A stretch of DNA of 22,994 nucleotides from JAWLGW01 sp964569055. Lineage in GTDB: Bacteria; Planctomycetota; J058. Location: positions 1 through 22,994 of the forward strand of contig CAZMSZ010000083.1 of the NCBI GenBank assembly GCA_964569055.1, in the 5' to 3' direction. Positions 1 to 10,982 of the stretch are shown here, piece by piece. The position numbers and the translations under genes are program-made. Every line of letters starts with the position of its first letter. The stretch's first letter is position 1. The notes beneath the pieces are model-generated. The model was not told where the DNA came from. It made no database searches and was given only the letters and a program-made list of their open reading frames with translations.

Positions 1-788
<788 letters not shown>

Positions 789-792
789 GACG

Positions 793-1281
793 CTAGCCGT
801 TCAGCCGCACGTGGAACAGCGGCTCGCCGTACTCGACCGCCTCGCCATTGGCGACCAGGACCTTCACGAGCTCGCCGGCGCACTCCGCCTTGATCTCGTT
901 CATGACCTTCATGGCCTCGATGATGCAGAGGATCGTGTCCTCGCTCACCTGCTGCCCCTCCTCCACGAACGAGGCCGAGTCGGGGCTGGGCGCGCGGTAG
1001 AAGGTGCCGACCATGGGCGAGGTGATCACCTTGATGTTGGCGGGGAGCGCGTCGCTCGAGACCGTGGCCACCCCGGCCGCGACGGGCGCCGGCGCGGCGG
1101 CGGGCGCCGAGGCCACGACGGTGGGCATCACGACCGGGGTCGCGCCCTTCCGCCCCCCCGCGTTGCGCAGCAGGTGCAGCCGCCGCTCCGCGTCGCGCAG
1201 GTCGAGCTCGTCGAAATCGTACTGGTCCATGAGCTTCATGAGGTCGCGCAGCTGGTCGAGGTCGACCTGGGGCAGCTCCAT
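793..1281 (-). CDS. accB: Biotin carboxyl carrier protein of acetyl-CoA carboxylase
   Basis: The 162-residue protein carries the biotin that shuttles carboxyl groups between biotin carboxylase and carboxyltransferase. An N-terminal helical region (about 1-40) is followed by an Ala/Pro/Val-rich flexible linker (about 50-80) and a biotinyl/lipoyl domain (about 84-160). SPMVGTFYRAPSP marks the domain start. The biotinylation site EAMKVMNE puts the modified lysine at K125. Length and architecture match standard AccB. The ATG is 3 bases after the stop of the upstream FHA gene, and accC follows 4 bases downstream, so this is a compact FHA-accB-accC operon. Confidence 0.97.
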   Translation of the reverse strand: MELPQVDLDQLRDLMKLMDQYDFDELDLRDAERRLHLLRNAGGRKGATPVVMPTVVASAPAAAPAPVAAGVATVSSDALPANIKVITSPMVGTFYRAPSPDSASFVEEGQQVSEDTILCIIEAMKVMNEIKAECAGELVKVLVANGEAVEYGEPLFHVRLNG

Positions 1282-1284
1282 GGC

Positions 1285-1575
1285 CTATGCCTCCTTGAAC
1301 GTGAGCACCGTCTTGCCGATCTGGATGCGATCGCCGTCGCTGAGCTCCTGCTCCTTGACGCGCTCGCCGTTCACCACGGTCCCGTTGGCGGAGCCGAGGT
1401 CGACCAGCGTGTAGCTGTCGCCGACCTGCTTGATCATGCAGTGCTTCCGGGACGCGGCGCCGTCGGTGATCACGATGTGGTTGGCGGGGGTCCGGCCGAC
1501 CGTGATGATCCGCCCGTCGAGCTGGTAGGTGACGACCTCGCCGCTCTCCTTGGAGGACACCACGATACGCGCCAC
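1285..1575 (-). CDS. Stand-alone FHA-domain protein, first gene of the acc operon
   Basis: This 96-residue protein is essentially one forkhead-associated domain, a phosphothreonine-binding module. Expected landmarks are present: GR at 27-28, SRKH at 42-45 (phosphopeptide-binding Ser/Arg and structural His), NGT at 64-66 and NG at 69-70. There is no signal peptide or membrane segment. The GTG start at 1575 is supported by a GGGAGGT Shine-Dalgarno about 6 bases upstream. It sits directly before accB with a 3-base gap, which is not a usual partner for acc genes. A Ser/Thr kinase is encoded at 7875-10751 in the same window, but no link between them is shown. The domain call is firm; the physiological role is unknown. 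Confidence 0.9.
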   Translation of the reverse strand: MARIVVSSKESGEVVTYQLDGRIITVGRTPANHIVITDGAASRKHCMIKQVGDSYTLVDLGSANGTVVNGERVKEQELSDGDRIQIGKTVLTFKEA

Positions 1576-1670
1576 GCCGGACCTCCCGGGGGGTTGGGCG
1601 GGGGATTCTACACGGGGAGGCGGCGGGGGCTAGCGAGGCCGCTGGGGGGGGCTCACTCCCCTATCTGCTC

Positions 1671-1767
1671 GATTTCCAATTTCTAATTTCTTATTCCCTG
1701 TTGATATTTCTTATTCCAATTGGAGGAAACAGGGAATATCAACAGGGAATTGGAAATTAAGGAATCA
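1671..1767. repeat. AT-rich island of short inverted and direct repeats
   Basis: A strongly AT-rich patch interrupts otherwise GC-rich DNA. It holds a perfect 16-bp inverted repeat, ATTCCCTGTTGATATT at 1693-1708 and its complement at 1735-1750, with a 26-base spacer. A second 10-bp pair, ATTTCCAATT at 1672-1681 and its complement at 1748-1757, shares part of the right arm, so alternative hairpins can form. The spacer holds the palindrome TCCAATTGGA (1715-1724). The word ACAGGGAAT occurs twice forward and once reversed. It lies between the stop of the 1810-4683 regulator and the start of the FHA-accBC operon, so it could end one transcript or influence the next. A small repeat-family element is equally possible. 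Confidence 0.75.
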
Positions 1768-1809
1768 GAAAAGGCTGTCGCTCGCCGGGCGCGCGGGTGA
1801 GCTGCGCTC

Positions 1810-4683
<2,874 letters not shown>

Positions 4684-4900
4684 CCGTCGCTCCCTCTCGC
4701 GTCAGGTCCGTCTCATGGTAGCGAGACCCCCTGACGCCCGCCACGGCAGGTGGGACCCACCGAGAGGCGAGTGGCGCCGGGATCATTTCACGGAGACCCT
4801 ACGGACACGTGAGTTACGACCGTCCGTGCCGGGCCGGTCTCAGGCGGTCCTCAGGCTGCGCGCCCGCCGCACGGCGCGGACGCGAAACCAAGAACCGGGG
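4684..4900. other. Intergenic region upstream of the 957-aa regulator
   Basis: This 217-base stretch lies between two minus-strand genes and should hold the promoter of the regulator at 1810-4683. I see a good Shine-Dalgarno next to that start but no convincing sigma-70 or sigma-54 promoter. Only weak short inverted repeats are present (for example ACGGAC with GTCCGT near 4800-4830). No coding sequence could be supported. Confidence 0.4.
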
Positions 4901-6898
4901 CTACCGTCGCAGCTCGGCCTCGAGCGCCTCGAGGGCCCGGCGGAGCTCGGTCTGGTCGGGGGTCGCCGCGGCGAGGCCGCGCTCCACCGACTGGAGGGCG
5001 CGCGCGCGCGCGCCGCGGCGGGCGAGCAGGGTCGCGGCGAGGAGGTGAGCGCGCGCCGCTTGCGGCGTCAGCTTCAGCGCGGCCTGGACGTCGGCCCACG
5101 CGTTGGCCTCGTCGCCGTCGTGCAGGCGGAGCTCGGCGCGGTCGAGGCGCGCGAGCGCGCGCAGGGGATCGAGGATCCGGGGCTCGACCGGGTAACCGGC
5201 CAGCTCCCAGGCCAGCTCCGCGCGCTCGCCCAGGCCGGCGCGCAGCCTGTCGGCGTGGGCCTCCCAGGCCGCCACCCGCTCGGTCGCGAAGCGGAGCGCC
5301 TCGCCCGGAGCGCTCGCCACCCGCTGCCGCGCGGCGAGCAGCAGCGGAGCCGGCTCGAAGCCGTGCTCGACCGCCTGGGCGAACGCGGCGTCCGCCGCCT
5401 CCCGCTGGCCAGCCGCTGCGAGCGCGCGCCCGCGCAGGAAGGCGGCCAGCGCGCGCGCCCGTCGCGCGGCAGGGTCCGCCCGCCCGCCGAGGGCGCGCTC
5501 GAGCGCCTCGAGCAGGTGCTCGACCTCCCGGCTGGAGTCCGCGCCGCTCGCGCGATCGATCCTCAGCACCGCGACCAGCAGCCGGCCCAGCAGCCCGCCC
5601 GGCCCCTCGCCCCAGGCGGCGTCGTCCTGGGAGACCAACCGCTCCTGCACCAGCTCCTCGAGCCCGAGCGGGAGCCAGCCGGCGCCCAGGAACCGGAGCG
5701 AGAACGCGGTCAGCCGGGCCGGATCGTCGATCACGTCCTGCAGCTGGCGCCGCCACTGCGCGTACGCCTCGAGCGGGGGGAGGTCGGCTGCGGGGTCGAG
5801 CGCGGCCACCCGCGCGAGCAGGGCCAGCGCCGGCCCGGGGGCGGTCTCCACCTGCCCGAGGTGCGCCGCGAGCACCGCCCCGAGCCGCGTCCGGACGGCG
5901 GCCCACGCCTCCTCGCCCAGCCCGGCGGCGACCCCGTCCGGGAAGGCCAGCTCGAGCGCCTCGAGCAGGCGCTGACCGCGCTCGAGGTCGCCCGGCCCGG
6001 GCGTGACGAGGTCGGCCAGACGCGGACCTTCCCCCGCCAACAGCGGCCCGAGCGCGAGGTCGCGCCGCCGCGCCAAGCTCGCCAGCTCGGTCAGGGTCGA
6101 GACGCTCGCGGGGCGGGTCGCCAGGAGGGCCGAGGCGTGGCGGCGCGCCGCTTCGCCCGCGAGCGCCGCCAGGGCGGGGCGCGTCCCCCCCGGCAGCTGC
6201 GACCCGTTCAGGATCGTGTCGAGCTGCGCGAGCACGCGCGCCGCCTCGCCCTGTTCGAGCTCCAGCGCGAGCGTCAGGCCCTGCGCCCAGGCCCGCGGCG
6301 CGAGCCCGACCAGGTCGCGGGCGTGGCGCAGGTCGCCCTCGCGCAGGGCGGCGCACGCGGCGACCGCGGCCACCAGCGGGTCGCCCGCCGCGCGGGCGGG
6401 CTCGAGGGCGGGCGGCGTCGCGCCCGCCAGCAGCGCGCGCCAGGCGTCGAGCGCGGCGAACCGCGCCCGCTGCGCCCTGGAGACGCGCTCGGCCGCGCGC
6501 GTGTCGATGCCCTCGGGCGCGGGCACGCGCGCGGGCGGGAGCCACGGGAGCGGCAACCCCGCCGCCTCGAGCTCCCCCTGCCAGTAGTCGAGCCCGCGGC
6601 GGAACGCGAGCTCGCGCTGCTGCTGCTGCAGCGCCGAGAGCAGGAACGGGCTCCCCGCCACGATCGCGAGCAGGAAGGCGAAGAAGCCGGGCTGCGCCCG
6701 CACGCGCCTCCAGAAGAACGCCCACGCCGAGGGCTCGGGCCGCGGCGCGGGCGGAGCAGCCGCGGGCGGCCTGGCGAGCGCCGGCTCGGCCGGGAGCGGC
6801 GTAGCGCCCGCCGGGCGCGGACGCACCAGGACCACGACGCGGGGCAAGACGGCCCCGGCGGGAGGGATCGGCTGGGAGGAGGTCGGCGCGGGGGTCAT
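4901..6898 (-). CDS. Single-pass membrane protein with TPR-like helical repeats
   Basis: The 665-residue product has a Pro/Ala-rich N-terminal segment (1-60) and one predicted membrane helix at about 71-90 (FFAFLLAIVAGSPFLL), preceded by positive charges (WRRVRAQ). About 570 residues of Ala/Leu/Arg-rich helical sequence follow, resembling degenerate TPRs. The last 60 residues (ANAWADVQAALKLTPQAARA onward) are the clearest TPR-like part. That C-terminal tail resembles the end of the Ser/Thr kinase at 7875-10751, which also has a membrane helix before a long helical region. This protein may be a kinase-less relative of that sensor portion, but I see no catalytic motif and cannot assign a function. 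A longer overlapping frame on this strand is Arg/Gly/Pro-rich and looks like a shadow. The ATG at 6898 lacks a clear Shine-Dalgarno. Confidence 0.8.
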   Translation of the reverse strand: MTPAPTSSQPIPPAGAVLPRVVVLVRPRPAGATPLPAEPALARPPAAAPPAPRPEPSAWAFFWRRVRAQPGFFAFLLAIVAGSPFLLSALQQQQRELAFRRGLDYWQGELEAAGLPLPWLPPARVPAPEGIDTRAAERVSRAQRARFAALDAWRALLAGATPPALEPARAAGDPLVAAVAACAALREGDLRHARDLVGLAPRAWAQGLTLALELEQGEAARVLAQLDTILNGSQLPGGTRPALAALAGEAARRHASALLATRPASVSTLTELASLARRRDLALGPLLAGEGPRLADLVTPGPGDLERGQRLLEALELAFPDGVAAGLGEEAWAAVRTRLGAVLAAHLGQVETAPGPALALLARVAALDPAADLPPLEAYAQWRRQLQDVIDDPARLTAFSLRFLGAGWLPLGLEELVQERLVSQDDAAWGEGPGGLLGRLLVAVLRIDRASGADSSREVEHLLEALERALGGRADPAARRARALAAFLRGRALAAAGQREAADAAFAQAVEHGFEPAPLLLAARQRVASAPGEALRFATERVAAWEAHADRLRAGLGERAELAWELAGYPVEPRILDPLRALARLDRAELRLHDGDEANAWADVQAALKLTPQAARAHLLAATLLARRGARARALQSVERGLAAATPDQTELRRALEALEAELRR

Positions 6899-6966
6899 GA
6901 GCGCGGGGCAGGATACCCCAGGCCCGCACCGGGAGCGTACCTACGGGCCGCGGCAGGTCGCCGTTG

Positions 6967-7221
6967 ATGCGGGCACGCGACCGGTCAAGATCCTGGCCGG
7001 AGGCGAAGACCACGCCCTGGGAGCACTGCGGCCGGACCGTCCTGGACAACGTGCGCTGCCCCGCCTGCGGGCACTTCAAGGACTCGCGGACGGTCTCCTT
7101 CGAGCGAACCCGGCTGTTCTCGCTGGGGGCCGGGTCGTGGGAGGGCGACGGTGAGGCGCAGGCGGACGCGTTACGCGCCGCGCACGAGGGCGCGGTGCCG
7201 CTCTGTGAGCCTTGAAAGTGA
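6967..7221 (+). CDS. Small zinc-ribbon-like protein, candidate selenoprotein ending CEP-Sec-Lys
   Basis: From ATG 6967 the frame encodes 82 residues to a TGA at 7213, then Lys and a second TGA at 7219. The middle contains PWEHCGRTVLDNVRC and CPACG, a zinc-ribbon-like knuckle, then an acidic Ala-rich stretch and GAVPLCEP directly before the TGA. From memory, similar modules in large-genome bacteria end with a CExC pair, so the TGA at 7213 falls where the last Cys is expected, giving CEPU. A 7-bp stem with a GGC loop lies 20 bases downstream, the same offset as in the DCC gene at 12816. If TGA is a stop, this is a short protein or a truncated remnant instead. The gene is divergent from 4901-6898. 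The Shine-Dalgarno is weak (GCAGGT). The coding call is moderate and the Sec call tentative. Confidence 0.5.
7213..7215 (+). other. Candidate selenocysteine codon (TGA) in the zinc-ribbon-like protein
   Basis: This TGA follows the codons for LCEP and would complete a CxxU pair. Only one more sense codon (Lys) precedes the next TGA at 7219-7221, so readthrough adds just two residues, as in proteins with a penultimate Sec. Support comes from the downstream hairpin and from the remembered CExC pattern. Simple termination here cannot be excluded. Confidence 0.45.
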
Positions 7222-7225
7222 GCCG

Positions 7226-7242
7226 GGAGCCCGGCGGGCTCC
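7226..7242 (+). promoter_or_regulatory. SECIS-like stem-loop (alternatively a small terminator hairpin)
   Basis: GGAGCCC at 7226-7232 pairs perfectly with GGGCTCC at 7236-7242 around the loop GGC (7233-7235). Counting the U of the TGA at 7213 as 1, the loop occupies 21-23, as in the hairpin at 12882-12900. There is no T-tract after it, which argues against a standard intrinsic terminator. A competing 6-bp pairing (7222-7227 with 7230-7235) has only a 2-base loop. Confidence 0.45.
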
Positions 7243-7455
7243 TCGAAGCCAGGCGAGGCGTGGTGTGGGGTGCGACGGCGGCGCCCGACACCCTTGGACG
7301 AGACGGTGATGCACGCGTGGCGCCCGAGCGGCGCTGAAGGAGGAAGGCTACCCAGCCCCCGCAGCCGGCGCAACGCGGGTCAGCCGGTCAGCGAGGCGCC
7401 GCGGGTGAGGCGCTCGATCGGGAGCGCGCGGGGAGCCCGGCCCGGCTCGCCGCGC
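7243..7455. other. Gene-free stretch downstream of the GNAT gene
   Basis: About 210 bases between the convergent small plus-strand gene and the GNAT acetyltransferase. I see no reading frame with normal protein composition, no strong terminator and no RNA gene. Confidence 0.4.
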
Positions 7456-7878
7456 TCACAGCTCCAGCGCGAAGTGGTGGCTGGAGATCCGCATGCGCTG
7501 GCGCAGGTAGAAGCGGTGCGCCTCGAAGCGCTGCACCCCGCTGTCGAGGTGGAGCTGCGCGCAGCCCGCCGCGCGGGCGTGGTCGACCAGCCAGGCGAAC
7601 AGCGCCTGGCCCACCCCGCGCGAGCGCGCCGAGGCGTCGGTCACGAGGTCGTCCACGTAGAGGTGGCGGCCCCAGGCGAGCGATTCGCCGACCCGGAACC
7701 CGGCCACCCCCAGCGCGGCGCCGCCCTCGCCGGCCGCGAACGCGAGGTGATACCCGGAGGCCGCCTGGCGCGCGATCCGTGCGGTCAGCTCGGCCTCGGC
7801 GAGCTGCGGGCGGAGCTGGCGGAGCACCGCGACGCACGCGGCCACCTCCTCGGGTGTGCTCGCGAGCTGGACCTTCAT
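7456..7878 (-). CDS. GNAT-family N-acetyltransferase
   Basis: This 140-residue protein fits a single GNAT fold, which transfers an acetyl group from acetyl-CoA to an amine. The acceptor cannot be predicted. The core strand HLYVDDLVTDASARSRGVG (72-90) contains the acetyl-CoA-binding pattern R-x-x-G-x-G at 85-90, followed by the helix QALFAWLVDHARAAGC. The later segment HLDSGVQRFEAHRFYLR (110-126) is typical of GNAT motif B, with the Tyr often used as general acid. The ATG at 7878 overlaps the stop of the upstream kinase in an ATGA (7875-7878), so translation is probably coupled. The frame stays open upstream, but that extension is antisense-like Arg/Pro-rich sequence inside the kinase and was rejected. 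Confidence 0.93.
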   Translation of the reverse strand: MKVQLASTPEEVAACVAVLRQLRPQLAEAELTARIARQAASGYHLAFAAGEGGAALGVAGFRVGESLAWGRHLYVDDLVTDASARSRGVGQALFAWLVDHARAAGCAQLHLDSGVQRFEAHRFYLRQRMRISSHHFALEL

Positions 7879-10751
7879 GGGCGCCTCTCCGCTGGCGGGT
7901 CCGCAGCCTCGAGCGCCTCGACGAGCTGGCGCAGGTCGGGGACCTTGGGCGCACACTCGAGGCCACGTCGGGCGCGGGCCAGGGCCTCGGCCCGATCGCC
8001 CCGGTCGCGCGCCACGCGCGCGGCCGCGCGCGCGATCCGCCAGTGGCGGTAGCCGCCGGCCCGCCAGACGAGCTCGACCAGCCGCTCCGCCTCCGCGAAG
8101 TCCTTGGCGCGGGCCAGGACGTCGATCAGCTCCGCTAGCTTCACGAACAGCTCGCCCGGGTCGTCCTCGCGGAGGGGCCCCTGGGCGCGGAGCGCGGCCT
8201 GCGCGCGGCTGCGCCCTGCCTCGAGCTGGCCCCGCTTGACCAGCAGCACGGCGCCTTCGAGCCTCATGTACGTGACGAGGGCGCGGCGCTGGCGCTGCTC
8301 GGCCGGCGGGGCCGCCGCCAGCTCCTCGGCGAAGCGTCGCTCGAGGCGCGCGACCTCCTCGAGCGCCTCGGCCCGGGGGACGAGGGACAGGCGCAGGTCG
8401 AGCGCGTCGTGGAGCATCTCGAGCGACAGCGGGACGAGCGCCCGCGCGCGCTCCGCGGCGGCGGCGACCTCGGCGACGAGCGCAGGGGGAGAGGGCCGCC
8501 CCGAGCGCTCGACCTCGCCCTTCAGCACGCTGCCGAGGAACAGCGACGCGCGCGCGAGGTACCAGGGCGCCACGTCGTCCTGGAGCCGCGGGTCCTCGCA
8601 CACGCGCCGCAGGTCGTCCACGAGCGCGGGGTCGGGCTCGCCGTCCCCGTTCCCGCCGCGCGGGTCGCGCATGTAGCGCCGCGCCGCGTCGAGGAGCAGC
8701 GCGCCCCGACTGTGGGGGTAGCGCTCACGCAACGGGCGGGCCTGCGCCTCGAGGCGGCGCGTGATCTCGGCGAGGTCGAGCGCCTCGTCGCCGGCGGCGA
8801 GGCCGTGGCGCACCGCCGCCAGCGCGAGCGCCTCGGTCCGCTCGCCCATGGGGGCGCCGGCTCGTAGCTCGCGCTCCAGGCGCGCCGCCAAGTCGGGCGG
8901 GAGCGGCGGGCCCCAGCCGAGGTACTCGAAGCAGGCCTGGTCGAGCGCGAGCCGCGCCTCGAGCTCGCGCGCGCGGGCGAAGGCGCGGGCCACCGCGTCG
9001 GCCAGGGCCACGGGGGGCGGGCGGATCGCGGGCTCGGCGCCGAGCAGCGCGCTGAGCGCGGCCAGGCGGGCCCGCGCCGCGAGCGGCCCGCCCTCCACGG
9101 CCCGCGCCAGCGCCTGCTCCCACACGGGCGCGGCGGCGGCCAAGCCGCGCGCCTTGGCCTCGCGCACGACCGCCGCCGCCCCCGCGCCCAGCGCGGCGCG
9201 CGCGCGCTCGAGGGCCAGGCGCCAGCTCTGCGGCTCGCTCCCGTCGAACCCGCGCGCGAGCGCCTCGAACCCCGTGGCGAGGGCGAACGAGGCGTGTTGC
9301 AGCGCGGCCTCGCGCTCCGGGCCGGGGGCCAGCGTGGCCAGCTCGCCCAGGAAGCCCTGCGCCGCGTCGAGGGTGGGGCTCGCCGCGAGCAACCGGCGCC
9401 AGGCGGCCCGCCGCGCCGCCGCCGCCTCGGGGGGCGGAGCCGGTCCGACCCGCGCGAGCGCCGCGCGGGCCGCCCCGTAGTCGCCCTGCGCCAGCGCGTG
9501 CGCCGCGGCCGCTGCCGCGGCGGTCGGTCCGCTCGCCGCGCGCGGCGGAGCGCCGCCGGCGGCCGCCGCGAGCAGCGCCTGGTGGGCCAGCAGCCGCTCG
9601 AGCGCGGCCGCGAGCGGCGGGTCGAGGTCGGCGCGGGCGCCGAGCGCGATCCCGGGCGTGGCGCGCGCGGCGCGCAGCCGCTCGATCCAGCCCGCGAGCT
9701 CCTCGGGCGGCGGCGGGGGACCGGCTCCCAGACCGAGGGCCCAGGGGACGAGCGCCTGCTCGCTCCAGGCCTCGAGCTCGGACAGCGCCGCCGGCGCGTC
9801 GCCGCTCCCGAGCTGCGCGCGGAACCGGGCCACGCCCCACGCCGCCCCGCCGAGCACGAGCGCCACGGCCAGCGCCGTGAACGCCAGCGCCGCCGGCACC
9901 AGGCGCGGGCGCGACGTCGCGCCGGCCGGGGTGCCCGTCAAGAACCGCTCGAGGGCGTCGGCCAGGGCCTCGGCCGAGGGGTAGCGCTGCAGGGGATCCG
10001 GGGCCAGCGCGCGCAGGCAGATCGCCTCGAGCTCGGGCGGCAGCCCGGGCCGCAGCGCGCTCGGGGGCGGCGGGGCCTCGCGCTCCAGCGCCCGGACCAC
10101 GTCGAGCACCGCGCCCGCGAACGGGGCCCGCCCGGTGAGCCCGTGGTAGAGGAGCGCGCCCAGGCCATACACGTCGACCCGCGGGTCGAGCGCGCCGGGC
10201 CCGCCGGTGAGCTGCTCGGGCGCCATGTAAGCGGGGCTCCCGACCACGTCCCCGGTGCGCGTCAGCCCCTGCCCCAGCGGGTCGCGCGCCAGCCCGAAGT
10301 CGGCCAGCTTCGGGGCGCCGTCCGGCGCGATCAGCACGTTGGCGGGCTTGACGTCGCGGTGCACCACCCCGGCCGCGTGGCAGGCCGCGAGCGTGCGCGC
10401 GAGCTGCGCCGTCCAGCGCGCGAGCTGCTCGGGCGGAGGGAGTCCGTCCGCGAGCACTGCGGCGAGGTCGCGCCCCTCCACCAGCTCCATGACGCAGTAG
10501 GGCTGCTCGCCGTGGCGGCCGAGCGCGTGCACGCGCACCACCCCCTCGGCGCGGTCGACCCGCGCCGCGAGGCGCGCCTCGCGCTCGAACCGCAGCAGCA
10601 GCTCGGGGTCGAGCCCGAGCACGAACTTCACCGCGACCGGGCAGCCACGGCCGAGGTCGAACGCGCGCCACACCTCGCCCATGCCGCCGCGCCCGAGCGG
10701 CGCGTCGAGGCGATAGGTGCCGTCGAGGACCTCCCCGGGGCGGACACGCAT
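7875..10751 (-). CDS. Receptor-like Ser/Thr protein kinase with membrane helix and helical-repeat tail
   Basis: The 958-residue protein starts with a Hanks-type kinase domain (about 13-272): glycine loop GRGGMGEVW (20-28), catalytic Lys in AVKF (K42), HRDVKPANV (131-139), DFG (151-153), and APE in YMAPEQ (175-180). All catalytic residues are present, so activity is expected. A membrane helix follows at about 285-308 (LVPAALAFTALAVALVLGGA). The remaining ~650 residues are Ala-rich helices ending in TPR-like repeats, probably a periplasmic sensing or docking part. The lack of PASTA repeats sets it apart from Gram-positive PknB. It overlaps the downstream GNAT gene by 4 bases, so the acetyltransferase may work with it. 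FHA proteins at 1285-1575, 13230-14237 and 18664-20784 are possible phosphothreonine readers, but this is inference. Confidence 0.94.
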   Translation of the reverse strand: MRVRPGEVLDGTYRLDAPLGRGGMGEVWRAFDLGRGCPVAVKFVLGLDPELLLRFEREARLAARVDRAEGVVRVHALGRHGEQPYCVMELVEGRDLAAVLADGLPPPEQLARWTAQLARTLAACHAAGVVHRDVKPANVLIAPDGAPKLADFGLARDPLGQGLTRTGDVVGSPAYMAPEQLTGGPGALDPRVDVYGLGALLYHGLTGRAPFAGAVLDVVRALEREAPPPPSALRPGLPPELEAICLRALAPDPLQRYPSAEALADALERFLTGTPAGATSRPRLVPAALAFTALAVALVLGGAAWGVARFRAQLGSGDAPAALSELEAWSEQALVPWALGLGAGPPPPPEELAGWIERLRAARATPGIALGARADLDPPLAAALERLLAHQALLAAAAGGAPPRAASGPTAAAAAAAHALAQGDYGAARAALARVGPAPPPEAAAARRAAWRRLLAASPTLDAAQGFLGELATLAPGPEREAALQHASFALATGFEALARGFDGSEPQSWRLALERARAALGAGAAAVVREAKARGLAAAAPVWEQALARAVEGGPLAARARLAALSALLGAEPAIRPPPVALADAVARAFARARELEARLALDQACFEYLGWGPPLPPDLAARLERELRAGAPMGERTEALALAAVRHGLAAGDEALDLAEITRRLEAQARPLRERYPHSRGALLLDAARRYMRDPRGGNGDGEPDPALVDDLRRVCEDPRLQDDVAPWYLARASLFLGSVLKGEVERSGRPSPPALVAEVAAAAERARALVPLSLEMLHDALDLRLSLVPRAEALEEVARLERRFAEELAAAPPAEQRQRRALVTYMRLEGAVLLVKRGQLEAGRSRAQAALRAQGPLREDDPGELFVKLAELIDVLARAKDFAEAERLVELVWRAGGYRHWRIARAAARVARDRGDRAEALARARRGLECAPKVPDLRQLVEALEAADPPAERRP

Positions 10752-10789
10752 GGAGACAGGGTAACGAGGCTGTCGTCCGGGCGTCAGCT

Positions 10790-10860
10790 CCCGTGCCCCT
10801 GCCCGTGCCCCTGCCCCTGCCCGTCTCCGTGCCCCTGCCCGTGCCCCTGCCGCTGCCCGT
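10790..10860. repeat. Hexanucleotide minisatellite (CCCGTG/CCCCTG)n
   Basis: About twelve in-phase 6-base units run through this segment, mostly CCCGTG and CCCCTG, with CCCGTC, TCCGTG and CCGCTG variants. It sits upstream of the kinase gene, whose start is at 10751. The 3' end folds back on the inverted CACGGG units after it: GCCCGT (10855-10860) pairs with ACGGGC (10866-10871). In one frame it would encode Pro-Val/Pro-Leu repeats, but no gene is supported. Confidence 0.85.
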
Positions 10861-10870
10861 AAGCGACGGG

Positions 10871-10892
10871 CACGGGCACGGCCGTGCCCGTG
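10871..10892. repeat. Perfect 22-bp palindrome
   Basis: The half-site CACGGGCACGG is followed directly by its exact reverse complement with no spacer. It continues the CACGGG theme of the adjacent minisatellite in inverted orientation. It could be a protein-binding site or cruciform, or simply a product of repeat inversion. Confidence 0.8.
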
Positions 10893-10939
10893 TGCGTGGC
10901 CCCTGTCCGGCCGCTGCGACGCGTCACGCTCAGCCGGGT

Positions 10940-10963
10940 CACGAGCACGAGCACGAGCACGAA
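10940..10963. repeat. Short CACGAG tandem repeat
   Basis: Three exact CACGAG units and a fourth CACGAA lie just beyond the stop of the HEAT-repeat lipoprotein gene. This is a second, unrelated hexanucleotide repeat within 100 bases of the CCCGTG minisatellite. Confidence 0.75.
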
Positions 10964-10982
10964 GTCAGCCTCGAGGCCGGCC

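Noticed and set aside
4851..7373. 840-codon minus-strand frame overlapping the membrane/TPR protein
   Set aside because: It is Arg/Ala/Gly/Pro-rich with no domain. The 665-residue frame has a plausible membrane helix and repeats.
7222..8052. Continuing the zinc-ribbon frame through both TGA codons (7213 and 7219) into the long frame downstream
   Set aside because: The downstream frame is antisense to the GNAT and kinase genes and has no family resemblance. The second TGA is best read as a stop.
7456..8601. N-terminal extension of the GNAT protein
   Set aside because: The extension is Arg/Pro-rich shadow sequence inside the kinase gene. The ATG at 7878 in the ATGA overlap gives a normal GNAT length.
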